Source of the DNA: Bradyrhizobium sp. WSM1417
Lineage (GTDB): Bacteria; Pseudomonadota; Alphaproteobacteria; Rhizobiales; Xanthobacteraceae
Assembly (NCBI RefSeq): GCF_000515415.1
Contig: NZ_KI911783.1
Location: 1,726,392 to 1,790,391, forward strand
DNA length: 64,000 nt
Reading direction: 5' to 3'
In this document: positions 1 to 7,956 of the stretch, piece after piece
How positions within the stretch are numbered: the stretch's first letter is position 1
Layout: each line of letters begins with the position of its first letter
Position numbers and translations under genes: made by a program
The notes under the pieces: model-generated
Told to the model about the DNA's origin: nothing
The model's database searches: none
Seen by the model: only the letters and a program-made list of their open reading frames with translations

Positions 1-656
1 AACGCGGCGGTGCGACGCGGCGTGTAGGACGGCGTTTCGGGCCGCGGCTGCTCGAGATCCGACGGATTGTCGACCATCGCCGCAAGGTTGCGCTGATAGG
101 CGCAGCCGTAATTGTAATAGTCCTTGTTCTCGAACCAGCTCTTGTTCTTCATCGAAGGGCCGATGTCTTCCGGCCACAGGCCGCAGGGACCCGCGACCGC
201 GGCGATCTTGGAATAGGTGAGCCGGATCGGCGGCAGGAAGCGCTTGTCTTCCGGCTGGTAAGAGCGGGCGCTGACGCCGCGCGGCGGAACGCCCGCCGCC
301 GACAGGATCGCCTGGATTTCACGCATGGTGTCCGCGACCGGACGCGCGTTGGGCGTGCCGGACGGCACGTCGATCCGGATCGCGCCGGTGCCTTCGTGCA
401 TCCAGGCCGACGCCACGCCCATCACGTCGGCGCGCTGGGCGGCAGTCAAGCCGCCGCGGGCATGGCCGACGAAGACGACGATGGAGCGATTCTGCTCCTC
501 GATCGCGATCGGATGGCGCTGCTTGTAGTCGTTGGGAATGGAGGCCGTGACCGCTTCGTCATGCTGGCAGCCGCCAAGGGCAAGCGCCATGCCGATGAGC
601 GCGCCGCCGAGGTAGATGGCGCGCCTGCGAGTCTGGGGTGGTCTAGTGATCTTCAT
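1..656 (-). CDS. cpaD: Tad pilus assembly protein CpaD, partial (3' end outside window)
   Basis: The frame opens with ATG at 656 and runs off the left edge after about 218 codons without a stop. The N-terminus is a lipoprotein signal: basic start, hydrophobic stretch, then a lipobox-like LALGGC near residue 26. Further on are the CpaD hallmarks, a Tyr/Asn-rich NYGCAYQRNLAAMV segment followed by NPSDLEQPR. CpaD is a periplasmic or outer-membrane lipoprotein of the Tad/Flp pilus secretion machine. It lies 17 bp downstream of cpaC on the same strand, the usual cpaBCD order, so it is almost certainly cotranscribed. Only the part before the window edge can be judged. Confidence 0.85.
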   Translation of the reverse strand, partial: MKITRPPQTRRRAIYLGGALIGMALALGGCQHDEAVTASIPNDYKQRHPIAIEEQNRSIVVFVGHARGGLTAAQRADVMGVASAWMHEGTGAIRIDVPSGTPNARPVADTMREIQAILSAAGVPPRGVSARSYQPEDKRFLPPIRLTYSKIAAVAGPCGLWPEDIGPSMKNKSWFENKDYYNYGCAYQRNLAAMVDNPSDLEQPRPETPSYTPRRTAA

Positions 657-673
657 GAAGTCCCCGTTCCGCC

Positions 674-2164
674 TCAGTCGGTGATGAAGCCGTAGGTGCC
701 GCGGTAGTTCTTGGCCGGTTCGGTCCGCCCGGGCACGCCGTAGATGCGGTTGATGTTGCCGAGCAGTTCGGCCTGCGGATCCGCAGGCGCGGAGAAGCCA
801 TCATCCGGGCGCGATAGATCCTTTTGCGCAACTGCGCGAACGATATAGGGCGTGACGATCACGACCAGCTCGGTCGCGTTGTTGACGAAGTCGCGGCTGC
901 GGAACAGCGTGCCAAGGATCGGGAGCTGCATCAGGCCCGGCAGTCCGCTGACCGCCTGCTTCGTCTGCTGCTGGATCAGGCCGGCCATCGCCATCGCGCC
1001 GCCGGAGGGAATTTCCAGCGAGGTTTCTGCGCGGCGGGTCTTGATCGAGGGCACCGTGAGCGAGTTGACCGAGGTCGAGGTCACGGCCTGGGACAACGTG
1101 ATCGCGTTTTCGGTCGAGAGCTCAGAGACCTCCGTCATCACCCGCAGGCTGATCTTGCCCTCGGTGAGAACGACGGGGGTGAAGTTGAGCGAGATGCCGA
1201 ACTTCTTGAAGTTGATCTGGGTGGTACAAACGTGCGTGGTAGGGTCGCACGCGTAGCCGGCAGGCACCGGGAATTCACCGCCGGCGATGAATGTTGCCGA
1301 TTCACCGGAGATCGCGGTCAGATTCGGTTCGGCCAGCGTCCGGATCACACCCGCGGTTTCCATCGCACGCAGGGTGGCCTGCACCGACGGGGCTCCGCCG
1401 AACTTGGTGGTCAGATTGTTGCCGTCGACGAGGTTCTTGCCGAGAGCCGTGAACGGATTGGAGTTGCTGAAGCTGACGACCGAGGTGCCGTAGCTGAGGT
1501 TGGCGGTGAGGTCGATTCCGAGCTGCTTGATGATGCTGCGCTGCACTTCGGCGACGGTCACCTTAAGCATGACCTGGTCGCGGCCGCGGACCACGATCGA
1601 GTTCACGACCTTCTCGGGACCGCCGGCGAGGCGCGCGGCGAGGTCGTTGGCCTGCTGGGCTTCGGCTGGATTCGCGGCCGAGCCGGTCAGGATGATGCCG
1701 TCCCCAAGCCCGTCGATCTGGATGTCTGAATTCGGCAGGACCTGCTTCAGCGCGGCCCGCACGCCGTTGAGATCGCGCTTGACCGCGATGTCATAGGCCG
1801 CAATCTGCTGGCCGGCGGAATCGAAGAACACGATGTTGGTCTGGCCGATCGCGGCGCCGATGATGTAGGCGCGCTGCGCCGAGCGGACGACCGCATTGGC
1901 GATCTTGGGATCGGCGACAAGCACGTCCTTGATGTCACGCGGAAGGTCGATCACGATCGACTTGCCGATGCCGAGCGAGAGGAATCGCGCGTTCATCTGA
2001 CCGTCGGCCGCAGCCTGCGCCACAGGGCGATAGTCGGCGGCAACCACAGGGGTCAGCACCGGGTTGAGCGTGAGCGCGACGGCGGCCGAAAACGACAGGG
2101 CGCGGACCACAGAGGTTCGCATCGTCGCCAAGTTCGCCCTGCATTTCATATCGACAGTCCTCAT
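674..2164 (-). CDS. cpaC: Tad pilus secretin CpaC/RcpA
   Basis: 496 residues. A signal peptide comes first, then the pilus-type secretin N-domain (roughly 45-125), a BON-like segment, and the C-terminal secretin beta-domain (roughly 240-440). CpaC forms the outer-membrane channel through which the Flp pilus leaves the cell. The start ATG at 2162-2164 overlaps the cpaB stop as ATGA, so translation is probably coupled. Length and domain order are normal for the family. The extreme C-terminus (YGVPGRTEPAKNYRGTYGFITD region) is a Tyr/Gly-containing tail after the secretin domain. Confidence 0.93.
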   Translation of the reverse strand: MRTVDMKCRANLATMRTSVVRALSFSAAVALTLNPVLTPVVAADYRPVAQAAADGQMNARFLSLGIGKSIVIDLPRDIKDVLVADPKIANAVVRSAQRAYIIGAAIGQTNIVFFDSAGQQIAAYDIAVKRDLNGVRAALKQVLPNSDIQIDGLGDGIILTGSAANPAEAQQANDLAARLAGGPEKVVNSIVVRGRDQVMLKVTVAEVQRSIIKQLGIDLTANLSYGTSVVSFSNSNPFTALGKNLVDGNNLTTKFGGAPSVQATLRAMETAGVIRTLAEPNLTAISGESATFIAGGEFPVPAGYACDPTTHVCTTQINFKKFGISLNFTPVVLTEGKISLRVMTEVSELSTENAITLSQAVTSTSVNSLTVPSIKTRRAETSLEIPSGGAMAMAGLIQQQTKQAVSGLPGLMQLPILGTLFRSRDFVNNATELVVIVTPYIVRAVAQKDLSRPDDGFSAPADPQAELLGNINRIYGVPGRTEPAKNYRGTYGFITD

Positions 2165-2958
2165 CGTGCCTTCGCCGTCGAGCTTGGGATACCGTACCGA
2201 ATGATCGAAACGCCATCGCGCTTCTGCGCGGAATCATCGAGCGTGATCTCGCTCAGCTTGACGTCGACGATGCTGCGCAATGCCAGCGACAGCGTGCCGC
2301 TCTGGCGTGCGGAGGAGAGCGTCGCAGTCTGCGCAGGATTGAGCTCGAGGGTGACGGTCTTGCCGACCACCGCGTTCTGCCCGTCCTTCTCCTTCGGCGC
2401 CTGGTCGATGGCCAGGACGCGGATATTGGCCAGGATGATCTCGGACGTGATCACATCAGGAGCGCCGCTGCTCTGGTCTGGATTCTTGAGACGGCGCGTC
2501 AGAAGCACGTCGACGCGGTCGTTGGGGAGGATGAAGCCGCCTGCGCCGGTTTCCGGCGAGATCTCGGTCGAAATCGCCCGCATCCCGGTGGGCAGGATTG
2601 CCGCCATGAAGCCGGAGCCGTCGGCCTTGACCAGCTTCTGGTCGCGGATCGGCTCACCCTGGATGAAGGGAGATCGTGCGATCGAGCCCGTGACCTGGGT
2701 TACCCCCTCGGGGCGCTCGTTGCGGCGGATGAAGGTGGTGCTGGCGGTCGCGGACGGCCAGGTCTGCCATTGCACGTCTTCCGGCTTGACGGTCTGGCCG
2801 AGGCCGATGTCGTTCTTGGCGACCAGGACGTCCACGGTGGGAAGCTGCGCGACCGGGGCCGGAGGCGGCGCAGAATTGTCCGAGCCGCTCGCCAGATACG
2901 CGGCGACACCGCCGGCGCAGATGGCGACCGTCAGGACGACAATGCGTGCCCTATTCAT
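2161..2958 (-). CDS. cpaB: Tad pilus assembly protein CpaB/RcpC
   Basis: 265 residues. One N-terminal membrane segment is followed by an SAF-type domain (residues about 45-110: VLVAKNDIGLGQTVKPEDV) and a C-terminal RcpC domain (ISPETGAGGFILPNDRVDVLL). I chose ATG 2958 because a GGAAAG motif sits 8 nt upstream; an in-frame GTG at 2967 would add three residues. CpaB is an inner-membrane/periplasmic partner of the CpaC secretin. It is coupled to cpaC by a 4-bp overlap and follows cpaA by about 130 bp on the same strand. Confidence 0.93.
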   Translation of the reverse strand: MNRARIVVLTVAICAGGVAAYLASGSDNSAPPPAPVAQLPTVDVLVAKNDIGLGQTVKPEDVQWQTWPSATASTTFIRRNERPEGVTQVTGSIARSPFIQGEPIRDQKLVKADGSGFMAAILPTGMRAISTEISPETGAGGFILPNDRVDVLLTRRLKNPDQSSGAPDVITSEIILANIRVLAIDQAPKEKDGQNAVVGKTVTLELNPAQTATLSSARQSGTLSLALRSIVDVKLSEITLDDSAQKRDGVSIIRYGIPSSTAKAR

Positions 2959-3085
2959 ACGCTTCACTTTCCAACAAACGCCGCGACGCTGACGCCGCCG
3001 TAATCGGCAGTTGACCAGCTATTCGTCAAAGCATGGTTAATGAGGCGTATCTAAATCGCCTTAACGCCGGGTTGACCCGATGCGT

Positions 3086-3610
3086 TCAGCGCAATGCGAG
3101 GTGAGCGAGGTCGATCGCCTTCACCCATTCGGTCTCCGGGTAGACCATCAGCGCACTCAGTGCGAGCGCGATGCCATAGGGGATGCCGCTCTCCTTGGCG
3201 TGCAGCCGTGCCAGCCAGGCCTGGCCCGCCAGCCCGAATGGCAGTGGCCACTGCCGGAACTGGAGCAGGAGCAGCGTCAGCGCCCCGCCGAACAGCGAGG
3301 CGTAGAGCAGGAAGTTCATCAGCTGTGCGAAACCGAACCAAAGTGCGACGGAGGCCGCGACCTTGGCATCGCCGCCGCCGACCCAGCCCATCGCAAAACA
3401 GGTGAAGGCCACGACCAGGACGAGCGCGCCTGAGCCGACATGGCTCAGCATCTCGTAAGGTGCCATGCCACCGGCGAGAGCAAGCGCGAAAAAGCCGGCG
3501 ACCAGCGCCAGCGATACGCGGTTAGAGATCGTCATCGTGAAGAGATCGCTCGCGGCGGCAAACGCCATCAGGGCAGGGAAGAGCAGAAGGCGCGCAAGGT
3601 CGAGGATCAT
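3086..3610 (-). CDS. cpaA: A24 family prepilin peptidase CpaA
   Basis: 174 residues, mostly hydrophobic with about six membrane segments. It has the two aspartates of the GXGD family: Asp22 in AAASDLFTM and Asp81 in GWVGGGDAK. This is the short, methylase-less form typical of Tad loci. It cleaves Flp pilin and the TadE-like pseudopilins at the cytoplasmic face of the inner membrane. The gene lies between flp and cpaB on one strand, the standard alphaproteobacterial order. No strong ribosome binding site is seen before ATG 3610. Confidence 0.92.
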   Translation of the reverse strand: MILDLARLLLFPALMAFAAASDLFTMTISNRVSLALVAGFFALALAGGMAPYEMLSHVGSGALVLVVAFTCFAMGWVGGGDAKVAASVALWFGFAQLMNFLLYASLFGGALTLLLLQFRQWPLPFGLAGQAWLARLHAKESGIPYGIALALSALMVYPETEWVKAIDLAHLALR

Positions 3611-3732
3611 GGGCTGCGTCTTGAGGCCTGGGTTTGCCGCGGAGCTGGCGTCGCGGGATTCTAGCCGGCAGTGCTAAACAAACCGAAAACGGCGGCAGCG
3701 GTTTCGATGGGCGGAACAAGCCGAAGGCGTGC

Positions 3733-3873
3733 TCACCAGAGGGAGGCGATGCGTGCGGCGAGCGCGACGGTCGCAAGCAGCAGGGCCAGGCAGACCCAGT
3801 AAGCCGGCGAGCCGGTCTGCGCGGCCTCCGCCGCGTTTGCCGCGACCGCGGCATCGGTTCTAAACTTGCTCAA
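3733..3873 (-). CDS. possible 46-aa single-span membrane protein between flp and cpaA
   Basis: A TTG-started frame encodes 46 residues: a polar Ala-rich N-terminal half, then one hydrophobic segment (WVCLALLLATVALAARI) ending in SLW. It fills the gap between the pilin and the prepilin peptidase on the same strand, and its third codon positions are GC-rich like the neighbours. No ATG lies in frame and no good ribosome binding site is visible, so it may be non-coding. If real, it would be a small inner-membrane component of the pilus operon. I do not recognise a family. Confidence 0.4.
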   Translation of the reverse strand: MSKFRTDAAVAANAAEAAQTGSPAYWVCLALLLATVALAARIASLW

Positions 3874-3892
3874 CGCCACTGGAACTCGCCGT

Positions 3893-3926
3893 CTGAAAAA
3901 CAAAGGCCCCGGAGGCCCGGGGCTTT
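3893..3926 (-). terminator. intrinsic terminator after flp
   Basis: Read on the minus strand, a 7-bp GC stem (GCCCCGG with CCGGGGC, 4-nt loop) is followed by CTTTGTTTTT, a good U-tract. It lies about 20 bp past the flp stop. It would make the pilin message short and abundant, with cpaA onward expressed by read-through. Confidence 0.7.
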
Positions 3927-3946
3927 TGCCGTCGTTCGTCGATCGC

Positions 3947-4111
3947 TTACTTCAGCGAGCTGCTGATCGAGGTGAACTTGGCGTTCAGCGTGCCGCCGAG
4001 ATTGTTGACGACGGTGATGATGGCCAGCGCGATGCCGGCGGCGATCAGACCGTATTCGATGGCGGTGGCGCCGGATTCATCTTTCGCGAAACGCGCAATG
4101 AGGTTCTTCAT
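3947..4111 (-). CDS. flp: Flp/Fap-type pilin subunit
   Basis: 54 residues. The short N-terminal leader ends at a Gly (KDESGA), giving the Flp processing site, followed by TAIEYGLIAAGIALAII, the Glu/Tyr-containing hydrophobic helix of Flp pilins. It is the major structural subunit of the Tad pilus and the substrate of CpaA. A GGAG motif lies 9 nt before ATG 4111. The reading frame is confirmed by its full-length match to the family pattern and its position upstream of cpaA. Confidence 0.93.
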   Translation of the reverse strand: MKNLIARFAKDESGATAIEYGLIAAGIALAIITVVNNLGGTLNAKFTSISSSLK

Positions 4112-4371
4112 GAACAAAACTCCATCTGGGGTGGGATCGCCTCGTTCGGCGTTGTGCTTGACGCAATGACCATGAGATCCGAGCTCTTTCGGGAGAGTTA
4201 ATTCGATCGGGCAAACCCGCCTGCCGCTGGCCAGAGTGAATTTCGCCTTAAGGCAGCCAGTCGCGATCGTTCCAGTTCCGGATGTGCAGCAAGCGCAGTT
4301 CCGGCTTCACCGTCCCTTAAATTTGGGGGAGTACGCGTAGGCGGGACCAGCAATTCGCAAGAGAGGCGACA

Positions 4372-5199
4372 ATGTCGAGCCTGCCCATGGAAATCGCCCT
4401 GATGCTCGGCGAGACCATTGCGAAGGTGATCCCCACGACTTTCGCGCTCGCGGTGGTCTTCACCGTGCTCGAGCACGTCTGGGCCTGCAATCCCGGCGTG
4501 CCCTGGTGGCGCAAGCGGGAGATCGTCACGGACATCTGCTACTGGTTTGTCGTTCCGGTGTTCGCACGCGTCATGCGGATCAGCCTTCTGATCGTCGGTG
4601 CGAGCTTTGTCTTCAACATCCATGATGCCGATGGGCTCGTCGCCTTCTACGACAATGGCCACGGCCCGCTGGCGCTATTGCCGCTCTGGGTCCAGGCCGT
4701 GCTGTTCCTGGTGCTGTCCGATTTCATGCTGTACTGGCTGCACCGGCTGTTCCACGGCGGTGGGTTCTGGAAGTACCACGCGATCCATCACTCCTCAGAG
4801 GAGATCAGCTGGATTTCCGCGGCCCGCTTCCATCCCGTCAATCTCGTGCTCGGTACGATCGCGGTCGACGTCGTGCTGCTGATGGCCGGCATTTCGCCGA
4901 ACGCCATGGTCTGGCTCGCCCCGTTCACGACTTTCCATTCGGCCTTCGTGCACGCCAACCTCAACTGGACCTTCGGGCCGTTCAAATATGTGCTGGCGAC
5001 GCCGGTGTTCCATCGCTGGCACCACACCTCGCTCGCAGAGGGCGGCGACACCAATTTTGCCGGCACGTTCCCGATCTGGGACGTGCTGTTCGGCACTTTC
5101 CGGATGCCCGCGGGGCAATTGCCACAGGATTACGGCAAGGATGAAGCGACCATGCCGAAGGAGATCGGAGGGCAGCTTGCCTATCCGTTCCGCCGCTAG
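4372..5199 (+). CDS. sterol desaturase/fatty acid hydroxylase superfamily membrane protein
   Basis: 275 residues with several membrane spans. It carries the three His clusters of the membrane di-iron hydroxylases: HRLFH near residue 125, HAIHH near 138 and HRWHH near 219. Such enzymes hydroxylate or desaturate lipids at the inner membrane using O2; the substrate here is unknown. ATG 4372 follows a purine-rich AGAGGCGAC site. The gene sits between the minus-strand cpa arm and the plus-strand TadE arm of the pilus locus. It is divergent from flp, with a 260-bp intergenic region between them that holds no other gene I can support. Confidence 0.85.
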   Translation: MSSLPMEIALMLGETIAKVIPTTFALAVVFTVLEHVWACNPGVPWWRKREIVTDICYWFVVPVFARVMRISLLIVGASFVFNIHDADGLVAFYDNGHGPLALLPLWVQAVLFLVLSDFMLYWLHRLFHGGGFWKYHAIHHSSEEISWISAARFHPVNLVLGTIAVDVVLLMAGISPNAMVWLAPFTTFHSAFVHANLNWTFGPFKYVLATPVFHRWHHTSLAEGGDTNFAGTFPIWDVLFGTFRMPAGQLPQDYGKDEATMPKEIGGQLAYPFRR

Positions 5200-5352
5200 G
5201 TCCTCGAGGGCCGCAAAAGGCCAGTCCGTTCAAACAATAGTCGGCGAATTTGCGGAACGTTCACGAATTGAGGGCAGGTTAGCCGGGTCGGGCACCGGCT
5301 CGGCTGTTATCTGATTGCTTCTGCCGGTTTGTGACGTCCCGGGGGTAAGAGT

Positions 5353-5850
5353 ATGCGTAAACAACTGCTGCGCCGTCATGTGCGCGTCTGTCTTCTGGTT
5401 GCGGCCGCGGTGCTGGCATCGCCGGCTGCTGGCCTTGCCGAGCCGACCGCAGATGCCATTGCCGTGAATGTCGATCAGGCCAAGCTGGTGCGGTTGCCTG
5501 GCAAGGTGGCGACCATCGTGGTCGGCAATCCCATGATCGCCGACGTCACGCTCCAGCCTGGTGGCATGATCGTCGTGACCGGCAAGGGCTATGGCGCCAC
5601 CAATTTCATCGCGCTCGACCGCGGCGGCGAGATCCTCGTCGACCGCCAGATCCAGGTCGAAGGTCCGAGCGATCGGCTCGTCACCGTCTATCGCGGGATC
5701 GAGCGCGAGTCCTATAGCTGCATGCCGGTTTGCCAGCGTCGCGTGACGCTCGGCGACAGCGACACCTATTTCAACAACACGATGAGTCAGGCCGGTTCGT
5801 TGAGCAGCACGGCCAGCGGCAATGCCGGTGCGGGCGCCAAGACGAACTGA
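5353..5850 (+). CDS. stand-alone pilus/secretin N-domain protein (CpaC N-terminal-like)
   Basis: 165 residues. A signal peptide ends near AGLAEP. The T2SS/T3SS pilus-type secretin N-domain fold follows (residues about 38-115: VNVDQAKLVRLPGKVATIVV, then GKGYGATNFIALDRGGE). No secretin beta-domain follows. A Cys pair (SCMPVC, about 126-131) lies after the domain, and the tail is Ser/Gly/Ala-rich. It resembles the first 120 residues of the CpaC encoded nearby. It is probably a periplasmic accessory of the Tad machine. Its stop codon lies in the first unit of a 14-bp tandem repeat. Confidence 0.85.
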   Translation: MRKQLLRRHVRVCLLVAAAVLASPAAGLAEPTADAIAVNVDQAKLVRLPGKVATIVVGNPMIADVTLQPGGMIVVTGKGYGATNFIALDRGGEILVDRQIQVEGPSDRLVTVYRGIERESYSCMPVCQRRVTLGDSDTYFNNTMSQAGSLSSTASGNAGAGAKTN

Positions 5851-5914
5851 GTAAGACCAACTGAGTAAGACCAACTGAGTAAGACCAACTGAGTAAGACC
5901 AACTAAGTAAGACC
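5845..5914 (+). repeat. five tandem copies of a 14-bp unit overlapping a stop codon
   Basis: The unit AACTGAGTAAGACC is repeated four times exactly, and a fifth copy carries one change (G to A). The first copy contains the TGA stop of the secretin-N-domain gene. As 14 is not a multiple of 3, successive copies put TGA and TAA stops into different frames. The remaining 234 bp up to the TadE-like gene at 6149 hold no gene that I can support. Confidence 0.95.
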
Positions 5915-6148
5915 AACCGGCGAGTTTGATCGGTGGGTTTGCCGGGGCAAGGATCGTCCCGGGCCGACGCACGCGCGCGAGTTTCTCTCTCCGTGTCCTC
6001 GTCTCCACGCCCTCGTCTCCTGGCCTGGTCGTTCGCGGTTAACCGGCCCTTAACGGCCCGGGCCGCCGGGTACGGATCGCCTGAAACACTTAAACAATCA
6101 GTTTCCGCTATTGAACATGGCAGATGATCGCTGCCGCTGGGGAATTTG

Positions 6149-6721
6149 ATGCCTTCGCCTGCACCTACGAGGTTCACGCTCCTCGCCATGCTGCGCCGGT
6201 TTCGCGGCAGTCGCCGCGGCTCCGCAGCCGTCGAGTTCGCGCTGGTCGCACCGATGTTCTTCGCGCTGCTGTTCGCCATCATCGAGACGGCGCTGATGTT
6301 CTTGGCGAGCCAGGTGCTCGAGAGCGCCAGCCAGAATTCCGCGCGGGTGTTGCTGACGGGGCAGGCGCAATCCGGTTCGGTGACGGCCTGCGCGGTGTCC
6401 GGCGTGAGCACGCCCTGCACGCAAACGACGTTCAAGGCTTACGTCTGCAGCCAGATCCCGGCGCTGTTTGATTGCACCAAGCTCTATGTCGACGTGGTGA
6501 GCACAAGCTCCTTCGGAGCGCTAAGCCTCACCAGCTACGGCAATTCCTGCACCTTCAACCCCGCCGGCGTGCAGTACAATGCCGGGACCGCCGGCCAGGT
6601 CGTCGTGGTGCGCCTGTTCTATCAGTGGCCGCTCATCGTCACCGGCCTCGGCTACAACATGGGTTGCAACAACAAGCGGCTGCTGGTCGCGACCGCGGCC
6701 TTCAAGAACGAACCTTTTTGA
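6149..6721 (+). CDS. TadE-like pseudopilin
   Basis: 190 residues. The N-terminus has the TadE/TadG signature: basic residues, then GSAAVEFALVAPMFFALLF, with the conserved Glu of a processed pilin-like helix. A Cys-containing periplasmic domain follows. ATG 6149 follows a GGGGAA site; an in-frame TTG one codon earlier is less likely. TadE-like proteins are processed by the prepilin peptidase and are needed for pilus assembly. The next gene is a second member of the family, five bases downstream. Confidence 0.88.
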   Translation: MPSPAPTRFTLLAMLRRFRGSRRGSAAVEFALVAPMFFALLFAIIETALMFLASQVLESASQNSARVLLTGQAQSGSVTACAVSGVSTPCTQTTFKAYVCSQIPALFDCTKLYVDVVSTSSFGALSLTSYGNSCTFNPAGVQYNAGTAGQVVVVRLFYQWPLIVTGLGYNMGCNNKRLLVATAAFKNEPF

Positions 6722-6726
6722 GACAG

Positions 6727-7359
6727 ATGGATTCGAGCGAGCCGATGCAGCCGATTGCGCATATCTGGAGGAATACCGGTCAATCCGTGCGTGACTTCGT
6801 CGCCGACAAGCGCGCGCTCGCGGCGACCGAATTCGCGGTCATCGTGCCGCTGATGCTGGTGATGTTCTTCGGCACCATCGAATTTTCATCGGCCGTGGCG
6901 GTCGATCGCAAAGTCACAATGATTGCACGGACTCTGTCCGATTTGACGTCGCAGTCGACGGGGGTCAACGATGGCGACATGCAGGACACGTTCACGGCAA
7001 GCATATCGATCGTCATGCCGTACGACCCTACGCTCGTGAACGGCACGGTGGTTCAGATCAAAATCGATTCAAGCAGTGTCGCCAAGGTCCAATGGAGCAA
7101 GTCCGCCACCATTGCGAACGGTGCGACGCAGGCCACGCTGACGGCTCCGCCTTCGTCTCTCGCACCTGGTACCACGGTTACCTCGATGATTCCGTCGACG
7201 CTCTTGATTCCGTCGACCTACCTCATCTTCAGCCAGGCGAGCTACGCGTACACACCTCCCGTCACGTTCTTCCTGAAGTCGGGCATAACGCTGAGCGACG
7301 TCTCCTACACGCGGCCGCGCCAGGTCACCTGCGTTTCTTACAATAATGTAGCGTGTTGA
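6727..7359 (+). CDS. second TadE/TadG-like pseudopilin
   Basis: About 210 residues. Near residue 33 the pattern ALAATEFAVIVPLMLVMFF repeats the pseudopilin signature, and a Ser/Thr-rich periplasmic domain follows. ATG 6727 lies five bases after the upstream stop; ATG 6745, preceded by GAGCGAG, is an alternative. The frame stays open well upstream of 6727 through the previous gene, but that part is shadow. It is cotranscribed with the first TadE-like gene and ends just before a bidirectional terminator. Confidence 0.85.
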   Translation: MDSSEPMQPIAHIWRNTGQSVRDFVADKRALAATEFAVIVPLMLVMFFGTIEFSSAVAVDRKVTMIARTLSDLTSQSTGVNDGDMQDTFTASISIVMPYDPTLVNGTVVQIKIDSSSVAKVQWSKSATIANGATQATLTAPPSSLAPGTTVTSMIPSTLLIPSTYLIFSQASYAYTPPVTFFLKSGITLSDVSYTRPRQVTCVSYNNVAC

Positions 7360-7393
7360 CCGTAGTGTTGAGATCTGCGAGCAGATCCCGGAA

Positions 7394-7430
7394 CGAAAAA
7401 AGGCCGGGCATCGCGCCCGGCCTTTTCCTT
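7394..7430. terminator. bidirectional intrinsic terminator between TadE arm and cspA
   Basis: AAAAAAGGCCGGGC, loop ATCGC, then GCCCGGCCTTTT. The 8-bp GC stem is flanked by A and T runs on both sides, so it can stop transcription from the plus-strand TadE genes and from minus-strand cspA. Confidence 0.85.
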
Positions 7431-7471
7431 GATTTGTTCGCTCGAGCCGATCGGGGCCGTAAGCGGTAGGC

Positions 7472-7684
7472 TCAGCCGGCGGAGCGGAGGTTGTCCGCTG
7501 CCGACTTGCCGGAACGGCGGTCGGCCACGATCTCGTAGGAGATCTTCTGACCTTCGCGCAGCGTGCCGAGGCCTGCACGCTCGACAGCGCTGATGTGGAC
7601 GAACACGTCCTGGCCGCCATCGTCGGGCTGGATGAAGCCGAAGCCTTTGGTCGCGTTAAACCACTTCACGGTTCCCATGCTCAT
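7472..7684 (-). CDS. cspA: cold-shock domain protein, CspA family
   Basis: 70 residues, a single cold-shock domain with RNP1 (KGFGFIQ) and RNP2 (VFVHISA). It binds single-stranded RNA and keeps messages open for translation. ATG 7684 has an AGAAGGGA site about 9 nt upstream; an internal ATG two codons in is also possible. A leader of up to 272 nt separates it from infA upstream on the same strand. Confidence 0.95.
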   Translation of the reverse strand: MSMGTVKWFNATKGFGFIQPDDGGQDVFVHISAVERAGLGTLREGQKISYEIVADRRSGKSAADNLRSAG

Positions 7685-7877
7685 GGGGGTAGTCCCTTCT
7701 CAGATAACACAATGTCAGAGCCCGCTCGCGCGGACAGGTTAGATCGAATTTTTGGAAGGGTCGTCAGCGTGTCTGAACCGGCTGTACCGGTGGATGCTAA
7801 TGTCGTCCGGCCGAAAATCGATTAATTCATTTTATTCGAAACAGAACCCCAAAACAATGCTGACGTGCACGATTTTT

Positions 7878-7906
7878 TGATCCGCCGTGATGTTCACGGC
7901 GGATCA
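7878..7906. promoter_or_regulatory. perfect 13-bp palindrome in the infA-cspA gap
   Basis: TGATCCGCCGTGA, loop TGT, TCACGGCGGATCA. The arms match perfectly. On neither strand is it followed by a U-tract; on the minus strand an A-run follows. It is therefore not a standard intrinsic terminator. It lies about 195 nt upstream of cspA, inside its probable leader or promoter region. A smaller hairpin (GCTCAG-TGCG-CTGAGC) is at 7934-7949, just past the infA stop. Confidence 0.75.
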
Positions 7907-7956
7907 GCATGCAGGTCGGAACTTCAGGTCCGCGCTCAGTGCGCTGAGCCTCCCGA

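Noticed and set aside
5845..5914. Tandem repeat considered as a CRISPR array
   Set aside because: Units are directly adjacent with no spacers and are only 14 bp; no cas genes are nearby.
5230..6435. A 401-aa minus-strand frame with repeated LTQLVLLSWSYSVG-type units
   Set aside because: The repeats are the translation of the 14-bp tandem repeat in another frame; the rest is opposite the secretin-N-domain and TadE genes and has no family pattern.
7878..7906. Palindrome considered as the infA terminator
   Set aside because: No U-tract follows the stem on either strand; on the minus strand the run is of A.
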